Assembly: GCA_022113835.1 (NCBI GenBank)
Contig: JAILWY010000012.1
Location: 434,001-498,000 of the forward strand
Direction: 5' to 3'
From: Atopsyche davidsoni
Taxonomy: Eukaryota; Arthropoda; Insecta; Trichoptera; Hydrobiosidae
Length of the DNA stretch: 64,000 bases
In this document: positions 23,901 through 33,712 of the stretch, in pieces
Layout of the letters: each line of letters opens with the position of its first letter
Position numbering within the stretch: the stretch's first letter is position 1
Notes under the pieces: generated by a model
Database searches by the model: none
What the model was told of the DNA's origin: nothing
The model's input: the letters and a program-made list of their open reading frames with translations, nothing else
Position numbers and translations under genes: made by a program

Positions 23901-26900
23901 ATGGAGAGTTCGATGGTTTAATTTTCTTTTTTTTTAAATTTACCTCGAACATAATTAATTTTTGGCGTTATGGCACGTTGTTTCTTTGAACCTTTCAACG
24001 TTTCGGCTCCGGTGCTGAGACCATTTCTTGCTGTTGCTGTGTAAGCAACAATAGCCGGTGCGGGGCTGCGACCGGGCCATCAAGCCTGCGGTCGTTCGTC
24101 AACGGAAAGATGACAAAATCAATCAGATCATAAAATATGCAGCACCGAGCTGAGGAGCAGCTCTGGGTTCCTGCAATTATATTATACAATATACTCTTGC
24201 ACTTTTTATCACTATTATTTACTCACGAGTAGCTTTTATCACTAATATTTATCGGCAGGTACTCAATTGGAAGTCAGTTTAGCCATTAATCGCGTTTATA
24301 ATTTGAAGTATATGAAATGGATAAAATTTTATTGATTCCATTGAGTAAGTGATTCTTAATAATAATGGTAGTCAATTTAATTTATTCGTATAGAATACGG
24401 CGCTCCGCTAGCATCGAGAACTTTCCCACCTCGCTCTAGATGTCTAGATAGTCACGTCTTTAAAAATATTGAGTCACTCGAAAGCAATTTATTTCCAAAA
24501 TAATAATAAATAAGTAATAAAATAAATTTGCAAACACTCGCTGGTGAGGAGCACCGGTGGTTCTATTGTATTCGACTCGGTGCTTTGCGAACGCTCCGAT
24601 TCTACACAAAAAATTACTAATATGAAATATATTACAATACGGTATGGTAGAAGAGGGATCATAATGGAAATGACATTGAATATTTTTATAGCCAGATTTA
24701 ATGACAAAGGGAAGTAATTTATTAGAAATTAATAAGCTATGCACAGGGAATTACAAATTATTAAATATGCATTCGTGTATAAATGTTGGTTGGGAAATAT
24801 TTTTACTGTCGTGACAAAAACCATGATTTCAAATTAGGATTACGCGTTACATTCAAGTAAAACTACTTCTCTATTTGTGAAAAAACACTCATGCGTGAGC
24901 ATGTTTTGCATAATTTGCATGCGCGGAGTTCTGCTTTGGCCAGTATAAACGTGCAGTGACTTTATTAAATATAATGAATCAATTAAATATTTAAACCGAA
25001 CTACCCAATCGAATAAAGGTTTTCATTTCACATTGAAAATGTATCTTCGTAGGTAATCCTACTGAATTAATAACTTAAAAGTAAACTTTCGTTCGATTGT
25101 TTTACCGGTAAGTATACAAGACAGCTGTATATATGCAGAAAAGCAGTCAAGGGATGCTATTTGAATATTTGATTAACATAAATTATTGAACTATTATAGC
25201 GATATATAGTATTTTAATATTTGAGTTATCAGAATAAAAATAAATATAAATAACTACGTCACCTGAAAACGTGAGTAATTTGGCACAAGGAAAGAACAAT
25301 ATAGGAATTGCAGTGTCATTTGTCGATATGCACCCTCCGTGTGCGCCGAGGTGGGCGCCGAGGTGGGCGCTAATAGCCGCGCAGTTGACATTTTACCCAC
25401 GAGCCTCCGAGTAACTCGCACTCTTCGTCCGCTCGATATTCATTCGATGTATTTTAAATGAGCCGTATATCATGACATGAGCAAATTATGGGCAGAGCCC
25501 CTCGAAAAGACGTCTCGAAAAATTAATAAAATGGAGACTGAACTCGGCCAACAGTGGATACTGACAGCATTAATTCGGAGCTCAACAATCAAAGCATCAC
25601 CGAGAAACTTCAGAAATAGATACCTACAATTCCATTTATTGACTGATGAAAGATTAAAGAGCTTACCAGCTAAACCCGACCTCGCCACTAACGAGGTTCT
25701 TTGCTTATGTTATTGGACAAAGACTGCTCGGTTTCAAAATTAGTCCATGTGCGATGCGGAATCCTTCCAAATTTTTTTGGAAGGCTTTCATATTATTGAT
25801 TAATTAGTTAATCTTTTTCATTAATTTATCTCATTCAGAACGTCGGTCTCTATTGAAATTGCAAAAAATAAGATCTAGTGAGATGAAGGATGATGGCGTA
25901 TAAAATAATATGTTATACTGCTAATCGTATTTGATACAAAGAATTCGTAGCGGCTGTCTCGCACGGACATATTGCGCCCTTTATCATTAACTAGAAATGT
26001 TGCCCGTCACAGAATGACGTATTCATGAACGATCCAATAGTGTTTGAAAATGTGTTTGGCTAAATACTCGAATAGCTGGGTACCCGAGTTTTAAGAAGAC
26101 GCTGCTCACGTTTTCCTTCCAATTCATTGCTTGACATTTGTGTCACATTTCGTGTCACAAACAACGCATCACTTTCACTGACTGTTCTTTATTTCTATTA
26201 AAATTCTAAATTTGAAATTCTCGCGGTGAACAACAGAATCCTATAATTCGTACATATTGAAACTCGCTAAAGCATATTTTAAAGTTCTATTCAATTAGTT
26301 TATGAATGAAAATATTATCCTATCGCCTTGGAATTCGGCACATAACTGCGGAAAAATTTACTAAACTTAGATGCAAAAATCAGCGATGTATCTTTTAAGA
26401 TATTCTATAGAGAACCAAAAAATAAAACATTTATATACACACAATGGATATTATTATTATAGATTATTTACCAGATCCATGTCAGGATCCTAGTAGATAT
26501 GAGCCCGATACCGAATGATTTTTTTAAAGGTTTTATTTTATCAATGTTGATTTCATTGTATTTTGACAAAGAATCTTAAAAATAAGCTAATCCGTAAAAC
26601 ATTGGATGGTGTTTTTACAGGTGAACGGAGAACGGAGCCCCGGAGACGTTTACAAAGACTTCCGCACGGCGACGTTGCGTATCCTCGGTATGCAGGATGG
26701 CCAGCCGGGCGCGGAGGCGGGCGCGGGGGCAGGGGCGGGGGCGGGGGCGGAGGGGGCGGGGGCGGACATCCCCGGAGAGGTCCCGGACCCGGAGCCCGCC
26801 CCGGCGAAGCCCCTCGCAGCCGCGGCGCGCGCCATGCCTAGGATAGATTCTAGAGTGAGTTTATTGTTTCATCAAACAATATCATTATTTGTAAATTATA

Positions 26901-29900
26901 TCTTGGTCTCGAATTAATTTAATTAACTATCGATTACCATAGCACAGGGGTCCCCAACCTTTTTGTACCCAAGAGCACAAATGGCGCCTAGATTCTTAAA
27001 CTCAAATTATTAATATTGTATTTACTAATATGATTAGGCACATTTTTTCACACATTCAAAATGATTTCAAAGAAAATTGACGTTCAACCCATAAAATATA
27101 CAATATTGTATTTGCAAATGCAAGAAGGATTTTTAAAAAGTAATATAAAAATTACCGATATTATTATCATTTATCACGAAAGTAAAAAAACTTTTGTTTG
27201 TGAATAAATTTTGTCATAAATATTCGAGAAGTTTTCCCCACTTAGAGGAAATGAGACGTTTTGTGTCGAATTTGGGTTATATTGGTTCTGCTGACGGCTT
27301 CCTCGGAATTCTCGAGAATCAATTTTCTGTAATGGTCGAATGCCGAGCGTTTCTTTCGGCTGATTTAAAATGTGCGGTTAATAGTCCGCGCTAGGGCCGG
27401 CGGTGATTAGGCATCAATGTTCGATGAGGCGGAGGTCCTCGGGGCTGGTGGCCCAGGCCGACTCGATATTCGACTTGAACGAGACGAGATCAGACGCAGT
27501 GCTTGGCGCAGAAGCTCGCGGAGGACGTCGCGCTATACAAAATTGGATGACTCATTTTTCGTTTCATTCACGCTGTTTATAAGAAACATCTTATACCTTG
27601 ACAGTTTACATTATATGTATTTGGCGTTACATAATCGCTGACTCGAGGCGAGATGTTGCAATCTTAGCATTTAGCTCTGCTTGCGCTCGAGCGTCTCTAA
27701 CTTTGTAATTCATCCAACTTTTTTATGTTCCTAATTTACAATCTATTCTGTATTTTTAATTGCTTCTTTCAGCAACAACTGGTGCAAGCGGATGTGATCA
27801 CAGTGCGGCAGGCGGACATGGAGCCGCGGGGCTACCGCGGGGGCTCTCCGGCCGAGGGAGCCCCGCCCGCACTGTGGGTCATAGGCGGCCCGGGCAGCAA
27901 CAAAGCTGCCCTTTGCCAGAGAGCTGTGACCCAACTTCCTGGCTGGATCCACTTCAGGTATCTACTGTGGCATTGTTATGTGTGTGTTTTTAATAGTGGA
28001 AATCTGATGTCACTGGGACCTCACGCAGGTGTGCCGCGGGGCGCGAGTGCGAGCACTGTGCTGCGGCCTGCGAGGGCACGCGACATGCCGCGTTCGGTCT
28101 GCTAACTTAACATCGAAATCAACTACGAATACCTTTGTGATTTTCAATATCTTTTTGATATACATAGCAGACTGCTTCCGCGACGTGAGAGGGATAAACG
28201 TTCGCAATCGATAAACGAGCGCACACGCCTTTGCCATATATGTCTTATACAAACTCAGATTCCCAAGTAGTCTGCACAGCTTTAGCTGACTCGTTGTAAA
28301 TCTGGTACTCGTTTTGTATAATTGATTGGATTCGATCCATCTCAGACGAATTTTGTACCTAGGTCTAGATTAGTTTGTGAAGCGTTGTAATTTGAGGGTT
28401 GTCGCTTCCAGCGTGGGGCGCAGCTTGCGGCAGACGGCGGACGGGGGCCTCGCCAAGCCGGGCAGCGACGCGGCCGTGGCTCGCCAGTGCCTGTCGCGAG
28501 GGGACATGGTGCCCCACGCCGTGGTCATGAGGCTCCTGCGAGAAAAGATCGCAGCCGTTGCGGCCGCCGGAGCCCGGGGGCTCCTCGTTGACGGCTTCCC
28601 CCGAGACATCGAGCAAGCCCAAGCCTTCGAACACCAGGTTAGAATTACTTATTTAATCATTTATCAAAGCTCGAGGAAATACAGTTATAACAACCTCATA
28701 AAAAATAAGAAACGAGGTCTGCTCTGATGAGCATCACTGATGAATTTAGTGCTACTGGAACTGAAGAGTATGTGTAAATATTTACAAACTAATAAAACAC
28801 GTTAGTTGCGATTGTTGTATAAAGTTTATCTAAACTTTACTGATTATCACTGATTTGATAAGGTAAATAAAGAATAATTTATTTATATCGATTTAAGATA
28901 ACTGAAATATACGTAGATTTGAATACAGGTTTCACTAACTTTCCTGTTCATCTGACAGTTTCAGCAACGACCACAGGTTGTGCTCCTGGACTGCTCCAAG
29001 TTGCAGCTGGGACGGGGGCGGCTGGACGACAGCGTGGCCGCCTTTAGGCGGAGGCTGGAGCTTTTCCGAGAGCTCTCCCTCCCCATGCTCAAAGCTCTGG
29101 ATGCCGATCAGCGACTTACTATTGTGAGTGTTTATCACATCAAAATATGTCACATGACCTACAAAGCGTCTACAACACAAGTATTGTATAAATCTAGCAA
29201 TATAGTTATTTCATTTGATAAGTAACATGATGCGATCACGCTGTGTTCAACATTCTCCACGACTTGCTGTATATCGAGTGTCTTATGAATGATTTTTATT
29301 AAATATATTTTAAAAACTATAATACCATTTTTCACCCATACTGATATTTTTGGTAAACAGTATGTTTTGAGAAAATCGATTCACACACGAAACGACGAGA
29401 AAAATCCTCGAAGGAATAAGAACCCACACCTCCGAGGCTGTCGCGGCCGGCGCCCTAGCCGAGAACGATGAAGATGTGCCGCGTTAATGCCGGCTGGTGC
29501 TGGTGCTGGTCGCTTTCTGTGAAAACCGATTACCAAAAAACATCTTGCAAATGTTAATACATATCAAATCGATTTAAGCTTATTTCTAGTATGCTGCCGC
29601 GGTACTCTTGTGATTAGAAGTCATGGAAACTGAATAAGGTTTTCGAAAAAAAATCTTTTTTTTTTATTTCTTTGTTTAGTTCCTACTATGGTTTATACAC
29701 ATTTTCCAAAATATGAGAGCTAAAATTTTTATTTAGATGGTTTGAATACCTTTATAATGCGATACCTTCCACGAGTCTCACGAATACGTGAGTTGCTGTA
29801 GACCACGGAGATGGCTCGTCTATAGCATAGGTTCCCAACGCAGTGGGCGCTGGAGCTTTCCAAGGGGGCGGTGGCGGGTCCAAGGGAAAATTAATGAACT

Positions 29901-30871
29901 TTTTGCATTTAAATTTTTTTGATTTGTGCAGTAGATTTTTCACAAAAAAACAAGAAAATGATCAAAAAAACTCGAACATTTTTTTTTTACACAGAAAAAA
30001 ATTATAACTGTTATTTGCGCAAAGGGGGGCGTTAGAATTTTTTTTCTTGGTCAATAAAAGGTTGGGAACCTATGGTCTATAGACTAACAGAGCATAATCT
30101 CCAGGTGGACGGGGACACGGACACGGCGCCGGTGCAGGAAGACTTCAGCCGCGTGCTTCTGCAGCACATGCAGGCGGCCGAGGGGGCCGCGGGCGGTGCC
30201 GGCCTGGAGGGAGCCGCCCTGGACCGCAACCCCATCTACCCATCTGCAGGTATGTATAGGTGGGATCGTTTATTTAAATATCCGTGTATAGAGACCCGCC
30301 ATGCGTCGAGCGCTCCTCCCGAGTAGAGAATGTGACGTCAGCCCCGAGAATGCTGTGCCAGTTTTGTCTCGTCTGAATTAACGCTTTGCTTGGGATTTTC
30401 ACTATTTCTGTGTGCTTTTTACATTATTTAAAATGATTTATTCAAAAGATTAATAAAATTAACCATCTTTAAACATAAAACGTTTTGAACATTGAACTAT
30501 GTCTCACAGTAAAATGGTTGAAGTATACTGATATTAAAGAGAAAAATGTATTATCTATCAAGAGTTGAGAAATATTTTGAGATATTTTTAATAGCATAGA
30601 GCACCCATGAACCGTATTATATATTGTAGAGTCTCAGGCGTTGGCATAAAATGAATAACGTTGAAAACCTAAACTTGCAGGAATTAGCACGATAAGCCAG
30701 CAGGTGCAGCGGTCCACCGTGCCCATCACCAACGGTGTGAAGCACATGGCTAGCCTCAACGGTGGCCTGAAGAACGGGCTGAACGGCTACGCCAACGGCG
30801 TCGTGGCCAACGGTGCGGGGGGGCGCGCGCTCTACCAGGGGGCCATGGAGCAGATGGACGCGCACATATAG
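14748..30871 (+). CDS. adenylate kinase isoenzyme 5-like protein, two ADK domains (10 exons)
   Basis: Coding exons: 14748-14850 (last full array copy; any of the 34 copies could serve), 15705-15815, 17193-17335, 22736-22912, 26621-26854, 27773-27957, 28412-28637, 28959-29123, 30105-30249 and 30681-30871. All junctions are GT/AG and the phases agree, giving 559 residues, close to the usual AK5 length of about 560. Adenylate kinases convert ATP plus AMP to two ADP. Domain 1 (about residues 28-200) has an intact P-loop GGPGSGK at about 35-41, but the AMP-site STGDLLR is replaced by NMTDLLQ and DGYPR by SGYPR. A Gly/Ala/Pro-rich linker (about residues 205-255) follows. Domain 2 (about 288-430) has P-loop GGPGSNK at 294-300, HFSVGRSLR and DGFPR. 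The C-terminal tail is rich in Asn and Gly and ends MEQMDAHI. Catalysis is doubtful in both domains. Exon 8 could alternatively begin after the next AG, at 28965. Exons are GC-rich and introns AT-rich. Confidence 0.85.
14929..15704 (+). other. intron 1, unique part
   Basis: Sequence between the broken end of the exon-1 array and the acceptor ATCAG at 15704. It is unique and AT-rich with a GC-richer end near the acceptor; no further exon was seen. Confidence 0.6.
15816..17192 (+). other. intron 2 of the AK5-like gene
   Basis: Mostly unique AT-rich DNA. It contains a C-rich tract (about 16370-16408) with three ACTCCCCCC units, and a family-A fragment at about 16582-16690. No exon was recognised. 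Confidence 0.65.
16582..16690 (+). repeat. interspersed repeat family A, copy 2
   Basis: Begins GGTTGGCGAAACCGGTCACC and continues through ATATGTGGATAAATCACTCA to the AT-rich part. These landmarks match the copies at 36728, 47725 and 52380. Confidence 0.8.
17850..19374. repeat. 107-bp GC-rich tandem array in intron 3 (about 14 copies)
   Basis: The period is 107 bases (for example GGCGCGCC at 17974, 18081 and 18188). Each unit is built from related sub-units of the form GGGCGGCGCCCCCCGAG, so it is itself a diverged short minisatellite. Copies are almost identical after the first. It lacks stop codons in several frames of both strands, which creates spurious open frames of more than 530 codons rich in Pro, Ala, Gly and Arg. 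No splice sites or codon structure suggest a gene; it lies inside intron 3 of the AK5-like gene. Confidence 0.95.
19375..22735 (+). other. intron 3 remainder
   Basis: AT-rich intron sequence with a GC-rich block at 20980-21220 and no recognisable exon on either strand. A GGTTCGATCCC string at about 22147 resembles a tRNA/SINE B box; a related string occurs at about 28332. No complete tRNA or SINE can be built around it. Confidence 0.55.
21121..21200. repeat. 30-bp C-rich minisatellite (about 2.6 copies)
   Basis: Tandem units of a 30-base sequence made of GCGCCCCC and CCCCGC blocks start at 21121, 21151 and 21181. This is a strongly strand-asymmetric, potential i-motif/G-quadruplex sequence inside intron 3. 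Confidence 0.85.
26130..26465 (-). repeat. interspersed repeat family C, copy 2
   Basis: Inverted and partly shortened copy of 3080-3625. Both copies share the complement of TCTATAGAATATCTTAAAA, the CCGCAG landmark and the GTGACACGAAATGTGA end. It lies in intron 4 of the AK5-like gene, about 160 bases upstream of exon 5. Confidence 0.75.
26944..27055. mobile_element. hAT-like element end and family-D fragment in intron 5
   Basis: CAGGGGTCCCCAACC at about 26944 has the form of a hAT terminal repeat, but I see no matching right end. It is followed at about 27015-27050 by an inverted fragment of the 7127-7322 MITE. Probably a truncated insertion or a nest of two. Confidence 0.45.
29818..30082. 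mobile_element. hAT-type MITE with perfect 8-bp target duplication
   Basis: Terminal inverted repeats CATAGGTTCCCAAC (from 29826) and GTTGGGAACCTATG (30061-30074) bound a 249-base element with no open frame. It is flanked by a perfect 8-base duplication, GTCTATAG, at 29818-29825 and 30075-30082. An 8-base duplication with short TIRs is the hAT signature. The right end is only 22 bases from exon 9 of the AK5-like gene. Confidence 0.92.
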
Positions 30872-31538
30872 CAACCCCTCCCGGCGCACTTCTGGAGGGA
30901 CTCCCCAGAGCCCCGGCCGTAGCGCGCTCTACCAGGGGGCCATGGAGCAGATGGACGCGCACATATAGCAACCCCTCCCGGCGCACTTCTGGAGGGACTC
31001 CCCAGAGCCCCGGCCGTAGCGCACTCTACCAGGGGGCCATGGAGCAGATGGACGCGCACATATAGCAACCCCTCCCGGCGCACTTCTGGAGGGACTCCCC
31101 AGAGCCCCGGCCGTAGCGCGCTCTACCAGGGGGCCATGGAGCAGATGGACGCGCACATATAGCAACCCCTCCCGGCGCACTTCTGGAGGGACTCCCCAGA
31201 GCCCCGGCCGTAGCGCGCTCTACCAGGGGGCCATGGAGCAGATGGACGCGCACATATAGCAACCCCTCCCGGCGCACTTCTGGAGGGACTCCCCAGAGCC
31301 CCGGCCGTAGCGCGCTCTACCAGGGGGCCATGGAGCAGATGGACGCGCACATATAGCAACCCCTCCCGGCGCACTTCTGGAGGGACTCCCCAGAGCCCCG
31401 GCCGTAGCGCGCTCTACCAGGGGGCCATGGAGCAGATGGACGCGCACATATAGCAACCCCTCCCGGCGCACTTCTGGAGGGACTCCCCAGAGCCCCGGCC
31501 GTAGCGCGCTCTACCAGGGGGCCATGGAGCAGATGGAC
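30828..31538 (+). repeat. 97-bp tandem array of the terminal exon and stop codon (about 7.3 copies)
   Basis: The period is 97 bases. Each unit repeats the end of the last AK5-like coding exon (ALYQGAMEQMDAHI and TAG) plus about 50 bases of 3'UTR. The true stop is at 30869-30871; later stops recur every 97 bases. The last copy breaks off after ATGGACG and runs into a GGGTGGGGCG tract. One copy differs by a base (GCACTCTACC near 31020). Transcripts would carry the array in the 3'UTR. Confidence 0.96.
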
Positions 31539-31708
31539 GGGGTGGGGCGGGGTGGGGCGGTGCGTCGCCGACCGTCGACTGCACCCTGTGCTTTCTTTGA
31601 TCCTCAAACGACTCTGTGTGTGGTAGTTTGGCACTTATTTTTAAAAGAAAACACAATATGAATGACTGGTTTTCGTACTTTTCCAATGTGTTTTATCAAT
31701 GAAGGTTT

Positions 31709-31714
31709 AATAAA
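31709..31714 (+). terminator. candidate poly(A) signal AATAAA of the AK5-like gene
   Basis: First canonical AATAAA downstream of the 97-bp array, about 840 bases after the stop codon. The other possible signals further on are weaker or more distant. Confidence 0.5.
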
Positions 31715-32022
31715 ATTAAGACTCGATATTTCATGCAATATTTCAAATGTTTTTTTAAACTTGCAATCTCGCAATGTATATTTTTTCAAATTCTAATGTA
31801 TGTCGCGTTGAACTGTATTGAAGATCGATCGGTCGAATAGCGGGATTTGTTAATTCGATTTCAATGATTTTTGGAATAGTATTTAAATAAATTTTTCATG
31901 GTATTAAAAATAAGGATTTTTTCGAAACGTTAAATAAGTGAAATATATTATTTTGTTAAATATTGTATGATAATAATATGATATTTGTATAATAAGAACC
32001 AGTAACATTAGAGTAAGTAGGG

Positions 32023-32098
32023 CGCCCGCGGGCTCGTCAGTTCAAGTGCCTTCACTGTCTTCATAAGTTTTCATTCTATTTGACGAGTCCCGCGGGGG
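32023..32098. repeat. small foldback (GC-rich arms)
   Basis: CCCGCGGGCTCGTCA on the left is complementary, with one-base gaps, to TGACGAGTCCCGCGGG on the right, with about 40 bases between. It may be a decayed MITE. Confidence 0.6.
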
Positions 32099-32911
32099 CA
32101 GTAAGTTAGTCCTATCTCAGTAGTTGTAAGCATTTGTATACTCGGATAAACACCATTGACATTAGCGTGACGTTCAAATGAAGACGGTTTCTTCGCAGTG
32201 GGGAAGTAATCCAGCGGCCTGTAAGCACCGGGAGGTCCAATATTTAATATTGATAAACCTACCTCATCGGTGGTATGAAATGAATTGTAAAGCATATTAA
32301 AAGTTAATAAATTGGACTCGGTTTTGTGTAAGTGTTGTTTTGAGAACCACCATTCAATCGATCGCAATAGTTCTTTTTGTAAACTTCACACCGAGTTTTG
32401 TCTCATTTCAAATCAGAAGTTCATTTGCTATAAGATATGGCCATTTGCCTATATGGAATATGTTTTATTGACATCTTCAGACATTGCGGCCGCTTGATCA
32501 CGGAGCCTACCGAAGAAACCATACTTTAACACGCTAAATTGCCCCATCACATCCGGTATGTAGGTACAGTATAAGATTACTTAGATAAAGTACTATATAT
32601 ATAGTACACAGACGGTTAATTGAGTTTCGTGGTGTCTAGTAAGGAAACTTGTCCTATATAATTATATAGATGTAAGGTAGCATGTTTGTTTTACATAAAA
32701 AGTGTAAAACAACACAGTTTTATTATCCAGTTTTCTATTTTACAATGTTATTACATATAATTATAGGCTTGTCAAAAAAGCATTTAAATGATATACGTAT
32801 TTCAATATTAGTTTTTTGTAAATTCTCAAACCCTTAATTGATCAATGTTAAATAATTGAAAAAATTATAGATACAATTAATTACTAGAATTATTGATTTT
32901 CACTATTTTTC

Positions 32912-33005
32912 CCTTAGAAAACCATGGACACTGGCTCAGCATGAGTATATGGTCAATGAAATGGTCGCCAAACTCTTCTGAGGAGAGGCAATTGAGGCAA
33001 AAAAA
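32912..33005 (-). repeat. interspersed repeat family B, copy 1
   Basis: Reads, on the minus strand, as a diverged copy of the family with landmarks GGTGCCTCTCC, GTTGGCGAC and GAGCCAGTGTTCATGGTTTT. Other copies are at 33658 (+), 48412 (+) and 54075 (-). Confidence 0.7.
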
Positions 33006-33110
33006 ATTGTGCAAATCTAGACGGATAATAGACGCTTATCTATTATATATTGAAGATTAAAAAATAATTTATGGAACTGGTATTTATTTTGTAATACTCC
33101 ATTTTATTAT

Positions 33111-33450
33111 AATAAAATAAAACCAAATGGTTTTGGAGACTACGTTAATTTCACTTGTAGCGAGAGCTCTTTCGCCGAACACGGCATCTTCAAAACTGAG
33201 TCTATACAGAAAAAAGCGAGCTTATACATAACAAATTCAACAGAAATACATGAATCATAGATTATACATTACAAATTTATGTGGAAAAATGCTTCTATTG
33301 AGTGCTGTGAAACCCCATTGTTGAATTTGTTATGTATAAGCTCGCTTTTTCCTGTATAGACTCAGTTTTGAAGATGCCGTGTTCGGCGAAAGAGCTCTCG
33401 CTACAAGTGAAATTAACGTAGTCTCCAAAACCATTTGGTTTTATTTTATT
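33111..33450. mobile_element. large foldback element, 131-bp arms
   Basis: Left arm 33111-33241 is almost perfectly complementary to right arm 33320-33450; the spacer is 78 bases. Landmarks are AACCAAATGGTTTTGGAGAC at the outer end and ACAAATTCAAC at the inner end. No transposase frame is present. High arm identity suggests recent insertion, or selection or gene conversion acting on the arms. It is flanked at a distance by inverted family-B copies (32912 and 33658). Confidence 0.88.
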
Positions 33451-33657
33451 TCGTTACTATTATTACTAGCTACTATTATTTCGTTCAAAATAAAGATTTT
33501 TACCGTAAACCCCTATTTTGTGTTAACACTATCCAGTGCCGTTTACTACATAAATCCCCTTGCATCTAATTTTATAAATAAAAAATATCAACTAATTTTA
33601 AAACAATTCAAAATCTATCTACTAAAAATAAAACCTTTTAGGTTTCCTATCTTTTTA

Positions 33658-33712
33658 TCGGGTGCCTCTCCTTAGAAGAAGTTGAGCCAGTGTTCATGGT
33701 TTTCTTAGGTTT
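33658..33712 (+). repeat. interspersed repeat family B, copy 2 (partial)
   Basis: Contains GGGTGCCTCTCCTTAGAAG and GAGCCAGTGTTCATGG; the middle of the family sequence is deleted. It is opposite in orientation to copy 1 across the 33111-33450 foldback. Confidence 0.7.
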
